64,000 nucleotides of DNA. Source: CAIMUS01 sp963708455. GTDB lineage: Bacteria; Pseudomonadota; Gammaproteobacteria; Competibacterales; Competibacteraceae. The DNA lies in the NCBI GenBank assembly GCA_963708455.1, contig CAVPSQ010000010.1, positions 1,054,001-1,118,000 on the forward strand, given 5' to 3'. This document shows, in pieces, positions 37,823 through 47,111 of this stretch (its first letter is position 1; every line of letters starts with the position of its first letter). Made by a program: the position numbers and the translations under genes. The notes beneath the pieces are model-generated. The model worked only from the letters and a program-made list of their open reading frames with translations, did no database searches and was not told where the DNA came from.

Positions 37823-39215
37823 TGTATGGACCGGAGAGATAGGTAACAGGTGTTCGGAGACATCGGTAACACCTGTTCGGAGAGATGGGTAACACTGTTC
37901 GGAGACATCGGTAACACCTGTTCGGAGACATCGGTAACATTCTTTTAAGCTGACCAGCATTTTCCTAGAGGAGAATGTTGATGTCGCAACAGAGAGTGTC
38001 GCTGGCAGTACGGCAAGAGTTTGTCCTGTTGGCCAACCAAGCGCAGATCGAGATGAGAACCTTGTGCCACCGGTATGGCATCAGTACCAAGACCGGTTAC
38101 CAATGGCTGAAGCGGTTTCGTGCCGGGGGTCTGGAAGCGTTGGTCGAGCGTGACCACCGGCCATACCGGTCGCCGCGTCAAACGGTGGCGGCGCTCGAGC
38201 AGATGATCGTAGCGGTGCGGGATGCCCATCCCGCCTGGGGTGGGCGCAAACTCCGCGCCTACCTGCAGGCCCAGGGGCAGACGGCCTTGCCCAGTGCGAG
38301 CACCATGACGGCTATTTTGCGGCGCCATCAGCGGTTGAGTGCAGCAGACGGGCGTAAGCATCAGCCGTGGCATCGCTTTGAACAGGTAGCCCCCAATCGC
38401 TTGTGGCAGATGGACTTCAAAGGCCACTTTGCCATTGCCCAAGGCCGCTGCCATCCCTTGACGGTGTTGGATGACCATTCCCGCTTCGCGGTCTGCCTGC
38501 AGGCGTGTGGGGACGAACAGGGCGCCACGGTGCAAGCGGCCCTGACCGCGACCTTTCGGCGCTATGGCTTGCCGGAACGGATGCTCATGGATAATGGCCC
38601 ACCCTGGGGGGGCGAGGGCCAGCAAACCCTGTCGGCCCTGGTCCTGTGGCTGATCCGCTTGGGGGTTCGCATCAGTCATAGTCATCCCTATCATCCGCAG
38701 ACCCAGGGAAAGGATGAGCGGTTTCATCGTACCCTCAAGGCAGAGGTGTTGCGTGACCAGTACTTTGCGTCGTTGTCGGTGTGTCAAGGGGCCTTTGATC
38801 GGTGGCGGGAGGTGTACAACCGGGAGCGCCCCCATCAGGCTCTGGACATGGCTGTCCCGATCAGCCGCTATCAACCCAGTCCCTGTTCCTTTCCTGAAAC
38901 CCTGCCGCCAATTGAGTACGGTCCGGATGATCGGGTCCGCAGGGTGCAAAACAAAGGGGTGGTGCACTTCCAAGGGCGGTTGTTTACCGTCAGTAGCGCC
39001 TTGCAAGGTTACCCGGTGGCATTGCGGCCCGTTAACACCGAGGGCCAGTTTGAATATCTACTTCTGTCACCATAAGGTCACTCGGATTGATCTTAGGACA
39101 CCGGCATGAAGTCAATACACATCATCTCATGATAGTTTTTCAGTGTTACCTATGTCTCCGAACAGGTGTTACCGATGTCTCCGAACACCTGTTACCTATC
39201 TCTCCGGTCCATACA
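37823..39215 (+). mobile_element. IS481-family insertion sequence between gltB copy 2 and gltD copy 2
   Basis: About 1,393 bp. The ends are long inverted repeats of some 70 bases starting TGTATGGACCGGAGAGATAG, with few mismatches, flanked by GGAGG on both sides as a possible 5-bp duplication. The left end holds five, the right end three, copies of a 22-23 bp motif GGAGACATCGGTAACA-C-TGTTC, likely transposase binding sites. Confidence 0.9.
37981..39075 (+). CDS. IS481-family transposase
   Basis: An integrase-core transposase of 364 residues. N-terminal helix-turn-helix (MRTLCHRYGISTKTGYQWLKRF), then the DDE core: Asp in LWQMDFKGHF, Asp in MLMDNGPPW, Glu in GKDERFHRTLKAE. I set the start at the ATG of 37981, 7 bases after GAGGAG; an ATG two codons earlier is too close to it. 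Intact. Confidence 0.93.
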   Translation: MSQQRVSLAVRQEFVLLANQAQIEMRTLCHRYGISTKTGYQWLKRFRAGGLEALVERDHRPYRSPRQTVAALEQMIVAVRDAHPAWGGRKLRAYLQAQGQTALPSASTMTAILRRHQRLSAADGRKHQPWHRFEQVAPNRLWQMDFKGHFAIAQGRCHPLTVLDDHSRFAVCLQACGDEQGATVQAALTATFRRYGLPERMLMDNGPPWGGEGQQTLSALVLWLIRLGVRISHSHPYHPQTQGKDERFHRTLKAEVLRDQYFASLSVCQGAFDRWREVYNRERPHQALDMAVPISRYQPSPCSFPETLPPIEYGPDDRVRRVQNKGVVHFQGRLFTVSSALQGYPVALRPVNTEGQFEYLLLSP

Positions 39216-39301
39216 GGAGGGTTAGGGTGGGGGGGTAACATTCCCTCTCCGCAGGCATCGGTTAACAGCATCGCACTATCCGTTTTCGTACAGGTTCCAG
39301 C

Positions 39302-40744
39302 ATGGGCAAACCCACCGGCTTTCTCGACATCCCCCGCCACGACCGCGACTACGCCCCGGTCGAGGAGCGCATCCGCCACTTCCAGGAATTCATCCAGCCG
39401 CTATCCGACCCGGAGGTGCGGCAACAGGCCGCCCGCTGCATGGACTGCGGCATCCCGTTCTGTCACCAGGGCTGTCCGCTGGATAATCTCATCCCCGACT
39501 GGAACGACCTGGTCTACAAGGGCCAGTGGCGGGAAGCGCTGGAGGCGCTGCACTCCACCAACAATTTCCCCGAATTCACCGGCCGGGTCTGTCCGGCCCC
39601 GTGCGAAGCCGCCTGCACCCTCAACCTGAGCGACGCCCCGGTCACCATCAAAACCATCGAATGCGCCATTATCGACAAAGGCTGGCAGGAAGGCTGGATC
39701 ACCCCGCAGATTCCGGCCCACCGCAGCGGCAAGCGGGTCGCCATCGTCGGCTCCGGTCCGGCGGGCCTGGCCTGCGCGCAGCAACTGGCGCGGGCCGGTC
39801 ACGCCGTGGTGGTGTACGAACGCCAGCCTCGGATCGGCGGCCTGCTGGCCTACGGCATCCCCAACTTCAAGCTCGGCAATCAGCTGATCGACCGCCGCCT
39901 GGCGCAACTCCAGGCCGAAGGGGTGGAATTTCGCCCCAACAGTCACGTCGGCGTCAACGTGCCGGTGGCCAAGCTGCTGGACGAAGCCGACGCCATTGTC
40001 CTGGCCGGTGGCTGCGAAGCCCCGCGCGACCTGGCCCTGCCCGGACGGGAACTGTTCGGCATCGAATTCGCTTTTGACTACCTGGTGCAGCAGAACCGCC
40101 GCGACGAAGGAAAACCCATCCCCAAAGACGACGTCATCCTGGCCCGCGGCCGGGACGTAGTGGTGCTCGGCGGTGGCGACACCGGCGCCGACTGCGTCGG
40201 CACCGCGATTCGCCAGGGCGCCCGCTCGGTGGTGCAACTGGAGCTCCTCCCCAAGCCGCCGGTAAAGGAGAACAAGTGGCTCACCTGGCCGCACTGGCCG
40301 CTGAAACTCAGAACCTCGACCTCCCACGAAGAAGGCTGCGAACGCGACTGGGCCATCGGCACGAAGGCCTTCCTGGGCGACAACGGCTGGGTCACCGGGG
40401 TGCAGACCGTGCGGCTGGAGTGGCGGCAAGAGGCAGACGGACGCTGGAGCATGCAGGAGATCGCGGGGAGCGACGCGGTGATCCCGGCGGAACTGGTGCT
40501 GCTGGCGCTGGGCTTCGTCCATCCGGTGTACGAAGGGATGCTCGCCCAACTGGGGGTGGCGCTGGACGCCCAGGGCAACGTCCACGCTAACACGGAGAAC
40601 TACCAGACCTCGCTCAACCAGGTGTTCACCGCCGGCGACATGCGGCGGGGGCAATCGCTGGTGGTGTGGGCCATCCGCGAAGGGCGCCAGTGCGCCCGGG
40701 CGGTGGATGAGTTCTTGATGGGCGGGTCGGATTTGGCGGGGTAG
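39302..40744 (+). CDS. gltD: Glutamate synthase small subunit, copy 2
   Basis: 480 residues, colinear with copy 1, with both 4Fe-4S cysteine clusters (CMDCGIPFCHQGCPL, CPAPCEAACTLN), FAD motif GSGPAGLACAQQLA and NADPH motif GGGDTGADCVG intact. Differences to copy 1 are mostly conservative (for example EIPRHDR to DIPRHDR). The IS481 element separates it from the truncated gltB, so its promoter context has changed. It may supply the subunit for gltB copy 1 or serve other partners. Confidence 0.94.
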   Translation: MGKPTGFLDIPRHDRDYAPVEERIRHFQEFIQPLSDPEVRQQAARCMDCGIPFCHQGCPLDNLIPDWNDLVYKGQWREALEALHSTNNFPEFTGRVCPAPCEAACTLNLSDAPVTIKTIECAIIDKGWQEGWITPQIPAHRSGKRVAIVGSGPAGLACAQQLARAGHAVVVYERQPRIGGLLAYGIPNFKLGNQLIDRRLAQLQAEGVEFRPNSHVGVNVPVAKLLDEADAIVLAGGCEAPRDLALPGRELFGIEFAFDYLVQQNRRDEGKPIPKDDVILARGRDVVVLGGGDTGADCVGTAIRQGARSVVQLELLPKPPVKENKWLTWPHWPLKLRTSTSHEEGCERDWAIGTKAFLGDNGWVTGVQTVRLEWRQEADGRWSMQEIAGSDAVIPAELVLLALGFVHPVYEGMLAQLGVALDAQGNVHANTENYQTSLNQVFTAGDMRRGQSLVVWAIREGRQCARAVDEFLMGGSDLAG

Positions 40745-40767
40745 GGGGCCGATTCATCGCGCCCTTA

Positions 40768-40794
40768 CTGGGAGCGCCGGCGTCCACGCCGGCC
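40768..40794. repeat. REP-like core repeat, copy 3
   Basis: CTGGGAGCGCCGGCGTCC followed by ACGCCGGCC, at the same distance after gltD copy 2 as copy 2 is after gltD copy 1. Confidence 0.75.
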
Positions 40795-40865
40795 TGTTCA
40801 ACCTACGGCGCAATACGCCACCGCTATTGCGCGTCCTATGTGGGCCAATGCAAGGGCTTAAGAGA

Positions 40866-40960
40866 AAACGTGGTCTGTCCCCTATTTCCCCCCCCTATTT
40901 CCCCCCCCTATTTCCCCCCCTATTTCCCCTATTTCCCCATATCCCCTATTTCCCCATATA
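40866..40960. repeat. Reversed GGGGACAGACCACG / GGGAAATAGG array
   Basis: AAAACGTGGTCTGTCCCC is followed by eight or so units of CCCCTATTTCC with variable C-runs. It overlaps the 3' end of the PEP-CTERM gene and supplies its last codons. Confidence 0.8.
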
Positions 40961-41622
40961 AATGCCAACAATCCAATGATCAACAATGCAATAGAGCTTG
41001 GTTCGGGCACAAACGTTATGCTATCAAAGACTATTGGCCGCCCCACCGCAAGTTCATTGCCAAAGGAATCGGATAGAATAATGTCGCGGACGACTACATA
41101 GGTTACGAGATTTCCAAGCCCCCCCCCTGGAAAATCAGATTGCGGAAGTGTATGAAAGCTAACTGTCAGAAGATCGAAGCTGGCTGGTTGCAAGCCCTCC
41201 AAATATGGCTCCGTGCAAAACACGCAAGTCGCACGATCCGACTCTAAGAACGAAACCTCGGAAAATGTGATCACCTTGAAATTCCCGATGTCAGAGAAGC
41301 TTATATTCGTGTTGGCTTCGCCCGAATGAACGTTTCCCAAGCCCGTCCCAAAACCGCCAGGGGCTCCACTGCTAAAATACAGAAAAGTTGGGTCATATAG
41401 CAAGTCGAACTGGAATGCGCCAAGTAAGGTATTAGCGGTATTATCTTGTAATCCAGAAATACCAACTTGCACCGTAACCAACCCTGGCAAACGACCATTG
41501 ATCCGGTCGGGGGTGGCTTCGACGGACAAAAGTGGCAACGCCGATACTTGAGCACTGACCCCTACAAGAATGCTAAAAGCCAACATCAAAATCGAACCTT
41601 TCATGGCAGGTAAACTAAACAT
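40882..41622 (-). CDS. PEP-CTERM sorting-domain protein with repeat-encoded tail
   Basis: A 246-residue exported protein. A signal peptide (MKGSILMLAFSILVGVSAQVSA region), a cohesin-like beta-sandwich (about 30-215: VQVGISGLQ, GAFQFDLLYDPTFL) and the exosortase sorting signal FVPEPSSIALLIIGLLAFI are visible. Instead of the usual short Arg-rich tail, the protein continues with GNRGYGEIGEIGGEIGG-type sequence translated from the GGGAAATAGG array, and its stop codon is the TAG in that array. The start at 41622 has GGAGA at 8 bases. No exosortase is in the window. Confidence 0.8.
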   Translation of the reverse strand: MFSLPAMKGSILMLAFSILVGVSAQVSALPLLSVEATPDRINGRLPGLVTVQVGISGLQDNTANTLLGAFQFDLLYDPTFLYFSSGAPGGFGTGLGNVHSGEANTNISFSDIGNFKVITFSEVSFLESDRATCVFCTEPYLEGLQPASFDLLTVSFHTLPQSDFPGGGLGNLVTYVVVRDIILSDSFGNELAVGRPIVFDSITFVPEPSSIALLIIGLLAFIWGNRGYGEIGEIGGEIGGGNRGGK

Positions 41623-41705
41623 ATCTGATTCTCCGAAAGAATATTTCAATTTATCAACTACCGAGAAAAATGACAGAGCACTACCGATGATTCTCAGTAT
41701 CACAC

Positions 41706-44099
41706 TCAATGGGTAATGATGCATGACACATCTTTATGGTCACCGGCCACCGACGCTCGGCAAGTATATTGGCCACTCGCAATCCCAGTGCTCGTATCGA
41801 CTCTAATAATCGTACTCACACCTCCAGTCACCGCTGCCACAGCTTGCTTTAAAACTGCGTTCCCTGACATTACTTGAGCAGTTACATTCGTGCTCACATT
41901 AGTCGTGACGATAAAGTTGATAAACGAACTAGCCGGGTTTGGACCTGTCGTAAAACTTTCAATTTTTGGTGCCACGGGCTGGGGCGGAACATAGGGGTCG
42001 GGTATTCGGGGAGTGCGGCAAGCACGTTGTGCGCAAGGCTCACAACCCGCGTTAGTGCATTGTATAGTCAGTTTCCGGGCATCAGCTATGTTGACTTTGC
42101 CGTCACCATTGAGATCGTGTTTAGTCGGAGCTTGCGCCCCCCCGCTTGAGATATCGTCTTGCAGCACCTTTAAGATCTTGTTTATCGATGCACGCATTAC
42201 CATCAAAGTCGACGGTTTCCAACACGGCTCGGCACGCATCGACACGTCCATATCCATGCGTGTTGCTGTAGCCTGTAGTCGCGTCATAATTCGCATTAGC
42301 ACCATCGATCTTTTCAGCGGTCTGCTGCAACAAATCCTGTATATCATTCTTCGTCATGCCGCGATTGGCCGACAACATTAGTCCAACGATTCCAGCCGTC
42401 ATGGGCGTGGCAGAGGAAGTACCAACAAAACAGTTCGTATAGTTAGTTGAGTTTGCTGGACCCGTGCACGATCCCACAGGGTCGGTGTTGTTATAGCCTG
42501 CGGCACCGGTCCGATCAGTCGTCGTTATTGATCGCGTACTGCCGTCAGGATTACGGGCACTGCCATCTGCATTCTGACCCCAATATCCGGGATTCGCGGA
42601 CGTGCCATCACTCGGGGCCAATACGTCCAGGCAAGAACCAAAGCTACTGTAACCTGATCTTCTATCCACGTTGTTTGAAGCGCCTATGGCAATCACAGTG
42701 TCGAGAGAGGCTATATCCCAGGTGGAATTACATTGGTCTCTGTTACCGTTGCCGATTGCAAAGAGCACCACTACGCCGCGGCCATGTCTGCCGGTGGTCG
42801 AGATATCCTGTATTGCGTTTCTGAGATTGTCAGTGATTATCCATCCCCAACTATTGCTCACAATATCCGCCCCCATCAGTTGCGCATACCTGAATGCCTC
42901 GGCCATCCGATCCAACGTATCTCCCCAGCGCAATGGCAGAATCCGGCAATTCGGAACAGCTGCCTGCAACGCCCGTAGCATTATTCCATCGGGCGGCAGC
43001 CACACCAGTGACAGCAGTACCGTGATTGTCTTTACTATCAGCGGGTGGGCTTGGATCATTATCGTAGTCAGAGAAATCCCACCCCCGCACATCGTCCGCA
43101 TAGCCATTTTCATCATCATCGTTGCGAAGGTCGTTAGTGTAACCAGGTTGCCCGGGCTGCCTGCCGGCCGAGTCTTCGTCAATGAGGCCGTCACCGTCAT
43201 CGTCGACACCCTTCACACCGGGATAGCCATCGCCGTTGCCATCGCCAAGCACTTCGCGCGTATTGATGAAGATATTTCCGGCGAGATCCCTCATGATCAC
43301 GCTCAATTGCGTTATCGATTATCGCGATGATGACAGGGGGGGAATTGGTCTTTGCCAGTTGCAGCCAAGCGCCAAAATGGTCGGAATCCGCTCCTACAAC
43401 TCCCCCCCCTTGACCAGTATTGTGAAGATGCTGCTGATCGCCAAAGCGAGGATCGTTCGGCGGCAAACTGAACTGGAATATGGATTTTCTTAGAAAAAAG
43501 TTTGGATGGGCAAACTCGGTCAGAGAATTTTCATAATACCGATTCGCCATGGTAAGGGCGTTAGTGCCAGAATTGCGTGTTATTCTTAGCACGTACTCGT
43601 TACGCGAAAATTGATTTTGCCGGACAATCTCGACGGCGTTGGCGCTATTCATCCCAGCGATCTGCTGCGGGGTCACCCCGTTTTTGAATTTAACGATAAA
43701 CTTATCGGTCATTACGACCGGTTCCATAGTATCCAACGGGTAAACCACTTCGCCGGCATTTGAGGTTTCTGAAAGTTCGGCAAGATCAAAAGCCAAACTC
43801 CTTAATTCATTGATACTTATCGAATTAGTCAAAGGCACCAAGAAGACCCGATCTGGTAGAAACACTTTGGCTGTATCAGCCCCCGATAGCTGTGGAAAAG
43901 CAGATCTTTGAGCGTCAAGGAGCCGAATAGAAATCCCTTTATTTACGACTACAGCTATTTGATCTTGAGCGATCACAACTGGTATTCTCTGACCCGCGGA
44001 ATAGTAGTAATCATTTGCATGTGCAGGTATCCACACAAGAAGCAGAAGCAGCATATTCCATACCCAAATTCGCGGAAAATAATGTGCAGGTATTGACAT
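41706..44099 (-). pseudogene. Subtilisin-family (S8) protease with dockerin-like segment, three frameshifts
   Basis: A signal peptide (MSIPAHYF...LLLLLVWIPAHA) and a pro-region (DKFIVKFKNGVTPQQI) precede a subtilase domain with Asp in IIAIIDNAIE, His in DNHGTAVTG and Ser in GTSSATPMTAG. A dockerin-like calcium segment follows (DFDGNACIDKQDL, DLNGDGKVNIADARKL) and a C-terminal region. The frame changes near 43289 (C-run), near 42990 and at a G7/C7 run near 42137. Two of the three lesions touch homopolymers, so either assembly errors or decay. Read through, the product would be about 797 residues. Confidence 0.85.
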
Positions 44100-44185
44100 A
44101 ATTATGACCTTTTCTTTAAGCCAGGTAAGCCAGGTAGATCGACATATAAGGGTGGGCATGGCCCACGTTTTCCTTGCTTGCGGGG

Positions 44186-44365
44186 CGAAATAGGGGCGAA
44201 ATAGAAAGGCGAAATAGGGGACAGACCACGTTTTCTTGTCTATAGTAACCTGTACCAGAGCAAGACGACAAGAGAAAATAGGGGACACGAGAAATAGGGG
44301 ACGAGAAATAGGGACGAGAAATAGGACCGAGAAATAGGGAGAAATAGGGGACAGACCACGTTTTC
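44186..44365. repeat. GAAATAGGG arrays with two GGGGACAGACCACG copies
   Basis: Contains array units at 44186-44220 and 44277-44350, each ending in GGGGACAGACCACGTTTTC. The first is followed by the same 56-base block that precedes the RAYT gene (TATAGTAACCTGTACCAGAG). From 44403 to 44621 I see no gene. Confidence 0.75.
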
Positions 44366-44366
44366 C

Positions 44367-44402
44367 GTGCCTATGTTCTCATGACTAACCACGTCCACCT
44401 GG
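44367..44402 (+). pseudogene. RAYT remnant with the HUH motif only
   Basis: About 36 bases directly after the second GGGGACAGACCACG copy encode AYVLMTNHVHL, the HUH segment of the RAYT at 29617. Nothing else of the gene is left. Confidence 0.7.
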
Positions 44403-44621
44403 TTCCTCCTGACCACTTCCACACTGCTCCCTCCATCCGCTCACAGAAGCGCCAGCGCTCTAAATTTGTGTATAGCACAAGGATAGTCACAATTCAATCA
44501 AGCAAATAGCAAATTGGTCAGAGTAAGCTGAGCAGTGGGCTGCTGGGCGTGGGTCAGCACGGGGACAACAACGTGACTGATTGATCGTCTACATGGCAGC
44601 CCACCAGTACGGTAAATTCCA

Positions 44622-44933
44622 TCAATCCTTTTTACGCCGTGATCGGGATAGCTGTCTGATTGCCTTTGGATATACGTCCCGCCGGTTGCCGATCCGCACC
44701 ACAAGTACGCACACTCTATCGTCCTCAATGTGGGCAATCACCCGATAGTCACCCGCCCGATATTTCCAGAACTCGCTCAACTGGGAGCCTTTCAGGGCCT
44801 CACCGAGGCTGCGTGGATCATCCAGTCGCGCTACTCGCTCCAACAGAAAGGTTAAAATCCGCCTGGCATGCTGAGGATCAAGCTTATCCAAGTCGCGCTC
44901 GGCGTCACGCGATAGCTCAATCTGCCATGCCAT
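44622..44933 (-). CDS. relE: RelE-family toxin
   Basis: A 103-residue RelE toxin: WQIELSRDAERDLDKLDPQ, then LGEALKGSQLSEFWKYRAGDYRVIAHIED, and a C-terminal VLVVRIGNRRDVY. RelE-type toxins cleave mRNA on the ribosome. Overlaps the antitoxin gene by 17 bases. Confidence 0.9.
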   Translation of the reverse strand: MAWQIELSRDAERDLDKLDPQHARRILTFLLERVARLDDPRSLGEALKGSQLSEFWKYRAGDYRVIAHIEDDRVCVLVVRIGNRRDVYPKAIRQLSRSRRKKD

Positions 44934-45141
44934 AGCGTCTCATCACCTCCTCAAGCGATACGGTAGTGGTACGTCCGGCGCGGATATCCTCCAACCGCTT
45001 CTCAGCCAGGTAGATATCTTCCAGATCGGCCAAGTATTCCAGGATGGCCTCACGGGCGTAGAAGCTTTTCGTGCGGCCGGTGAGCTTGGCAAGATTTTCC
45101 AGCCGTGCCTCAATGTCGGGGGGCAATCGAATAGCCAGCAT
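44917..45141 (-). CDS. relB: RelB-type ribbon-helix-helix antitoxin
   Basis: 74 residues, start MLAIRLPPDIEARLENLAKLTGRTKSFYAREAI, an RHH domain, and an acidic C-terminus ending in EEVMRRYGMAD. It is upstream of and overlaps the relE gene. A GTATG/CATAC inverted repeat at 45156-45169 and a TATACT at 45176-45171 on the minus strand form a candidate operator-promoter. Confidence 0.88.
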   Translation of the reverse strand: MLAIRLPPDIEARLENLAKLTGRTKSFYAREAILEYLADLEDIYLAEKRLEDIRAGRTTTVSLEEVMRRYGMAD

Positions 45142-45498
45142 CGTCTATGCTCCAGGTATGATCACATACAAGTATAGCACCGCTGTTATTGCCTGATCAG
45201 TCGGGCAGCACCCCCATCTTGAATCCAAGATGGGCTGTTTCAAAAACCGGTTTGGCCGGGTGTGATTCAAAGTGATGCATCGACGAAATAGCTGGTTCAC
45301 GCGGCTTCTTTTTCGACCCCTCGCCAATAGGCCTCCCACTCCCGGTTGACCCGGTTCAGCCGGAGCGCCAACATGAGGAAATGGGGGGACAGATCACGTT
45401 TTTTCACCTTATAGTAACCTGAGGTTCCTTAGGGCCTAAGTGTCTCATGTCACGGGGACGCTATATCACTCGTCCGGGTGAAAGATGGCTTCCAAGTC

Positions 45499-45771
45499 TC
45501 ACGCGCCGTGCAACACGCGGACAATCTCGATCTTATCCGCAACAATGCGGTAGAGGATGAGGTAGCTTCCCACGGGAAAGTACCGCATCTCCGGCGCGAT
45601 GTCAGGCCGGGCAGGGCCAAGCTGCGGGTTGGTGGCTAGCAGGGCGCACCTTTCGTCAATCGTAAGCAGTAGACGCGTTGCCGCATCAGGGTTGTCTTGG
45701 GCGATATAGTCCCAGATGGATAAAAGGTCGTTTTCGGCCTCGGCCGTGCGTTGAAAGTGCGGCACTATCAA
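45499..45771 (-). CDS. parE: ParE-family toxin
   Basis: 90 residues with ParE features: FQRTAEAENDLLSIWDYIAQDN, ERCALLATNPQLGPARPDI, then MRYFPVGSYLILYRI and IEIVRVLHGA. Overlaps the antitoxin stop by 4 bases. The gap 45142-45498 holds the RelBE promoter, a GGGGACAGATCACG repeat variant (45384-45400) and a fragment of an unrelated short ORF; no gene. Confidence 0.9.
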   Translation of the reverse strand: MIVPHFQRTAEAENDLLSIWDYIAQDNPDAATRLLLTIDERCALLATNPQLGPARPDIAPEMRYFPVGSYLILYRIVADKIEIVRVLHGA

Positions 45772-46037
45772 TCTCGGGATTCATGCCGACAACGGGCTTC
45801 GGCAAGAAGGGCTTCCATGCTCTCGAACCGGCCCGGCCCACTTTCTATGCCTTCATGCCAAAGTCGGCGTAAATCCTCGATCTGCCGCGCGCGTAGTGCG
45901 CGTTTGGCCTTCCAGTCGCGTAAGGCATCGCGCACGACCTCGCTGCTTGACGCATATTCCCCGCTTTCAACGACTTGCCGTACAAGGGCTGCCATGTCAC
46001 GGGTTAAGGCAATACTGACCTTCTCGACAGTAGCCAC
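45768..46037 (-). CDS. parD: ParD-family antitoxin
   Basis: 89 residues: ATVEKVSIALTRDMAALVRQVVESGEYASSSEVVRDALRDW, a typical ParD ribbon-helix-helix, then a coiled toxin-binding tail. I prefer the GTG at 46037 because GGAGG lies 7 bases before it and it matches the family start; an upstream ATG at 46094 would add a Cys/Tyr-rich stretch without similarity. Confidence 0.88.
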   Translation of the reverse strand: MATVEKVSIALTRDMAALVRQVVESGEYASSSEVVRDALRDWKAKRALRARQIEDLRRLWHEGIESGPGRFESMEALLAEARCRHESRD

Positions 46038-46104
46038 AATCTCGCCTCCGTAGCGGTAGTAATATTTGCTACCGTAACAAGTTTTGCACCTCAAGACAAG
46101 ATTT

Positions 46105-46195
46105 GCAACCCGATCCCACGATTACGCTCCACCCGCTCTATCTCGCGTTGGGCCCGACGCCAGCGATGATGGCAACCGCGTATTGGCGCTGTGAT
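46105..46195 (+). pseudogene. RAYT remnant (internal fragment)
   Basis: A diverged copy of the RAYT region DPVITPHPLYLALGPTPA (here DPTITLHPLYLALGPTPA), ending in a stop after the TAYW-R residues. Just downstream, TGTGGATATAG and CTATATCCACA (46207-46267) form an inverted repeat. The rest of the 46038-46426 gap has no gene. Confidence 0.75.
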
Positions 46196-46426
46196 AGTGT
46201 TCTCGATGTGGATATAGCGACTCACAATTTATTGATTATAAAATGCTTGATGATGTCTATATCCACATTCTGAAGCACTACCGGATGTGGCAACCACTCG
46301 GTATCGACCGTTGCCGGATCATTTTTGAGGTTCCGCTGTTGGTCACTCCATATACGCTGATTTGCAAGTTCGTACTCCAGCCAATTGCTAAAATGGCTAC
46401 TCAAGCAGCGCAAGAGTGACGCGACT

Positions 46427-46999
46427 ATGGCAAGCCTGAGTACCTCACCGTTCGTAAAGACCTACACACTCGAACAGTTCTGGCAACTGCCCGACTATCC
46501 GGACAGATCCAAGTTGGAGTTGATCGCTGGAGTGCTCTACATGACACCGCCGCCGGACTATAAACACGACAACATCGTTGGCAGATTAATTCGCCTGTTG
46601 GACAGGCATCTACTTGAAATCGAAGATAAAGGCAATCTATACGTCCCACGTGCAGCCATCTGGACAGGACCGAATACCCATCTCGAACCCGATTTGTTCT
46701 ATATATCGGCGGAGTTGGAAGCAAAACTCGATCCGGCACACCGCCACACAGCCGATCTAGTGATCGAAGTCACCTCACCCGGTTCGGCAGTTTACGACCG
46801 GAATACCAAAGCGGATACTTACGGCGCACTCGGCGTGCGCGAATTATGGCTGGTCGACGGGAATAGCAAAACAGTGGAAATTCGACTTCAAGCGGGCAAC
46901 GGTTTTAGTCCGGCTACTGTATTTAACTTGGGTCAACCGCTGCAATCAGCGGTTTTCCCCAGATTGAATCTGATCGTCGATGCGCTGTTCGATGGCTGA
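46427..46999 (+). CDS. Uma2-family (DUF820) restriction-endonuclease-like protein
   Basis: 190 residues with the PD-(D/E)XK nuclease fold of the Uma2 family: YTLEQFWQLPD, KLELIAGVLYM, the metal-site Asp in HLEPDLFYIS, and DLVIEVTSPGS, then KADTYGALGVRELWLVD. The family is expanded in cyanobacteria and filamentous gammaproteobacteria and its biological role is unknown. Start at 46427 (MASLST) is the family-like one. Confidence 0.85.
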   Translation: MASLSTSPFVKTYTLEQFWQLPDYPDRSKLELIAGVLYMTPPPDYKHDNIVGRLIRLLDRHLLEIEDKGNLYVPRAAIWTGPNTHLEPDLFYISAELEAKLDPAHRHTADLVIEVTSPGSAVYDRNTKADTYGALGVRELWLVDGNSKTVEIRLQAGNGFSPATVFNLGQPLQSAVFPRLNLIVDALFDG

Positions 47000-47056
47000 C
47001 TCAGGGACTCTACGGCCCTGCCGCCACCGGGAATTCAAATGGCCAAAGTCCAAAAC

Positions 47057-47085
47057 AGCAAGGCCCCCACAACGGGGGCCTTGCT
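47057..47085 (-). terminator. Intrinsic terminator of the antiporter operon
   Basis: AGCAAGGCCCCC and GGGGGCCTTGCT form a perfect 12-bp stem with a 5-base loop; on the minus strand it is followed by GTTTTGG. A similar hairpin at 50255-50283 belonged to the second antiporter copy. Confidence 0.85.
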
Positions 47086-47111
47086 GTCCAGGGAGTAGAG
47101 GAGAAGAGGGA

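Noticed and set aside
45297..45374. Short minus-strand ORF (about 25 codons, MLALRLNRVNREWEAYWRG)
   Set aside because: Could be the relic of a transposase or other gene, but too short and without an identifiable parent.
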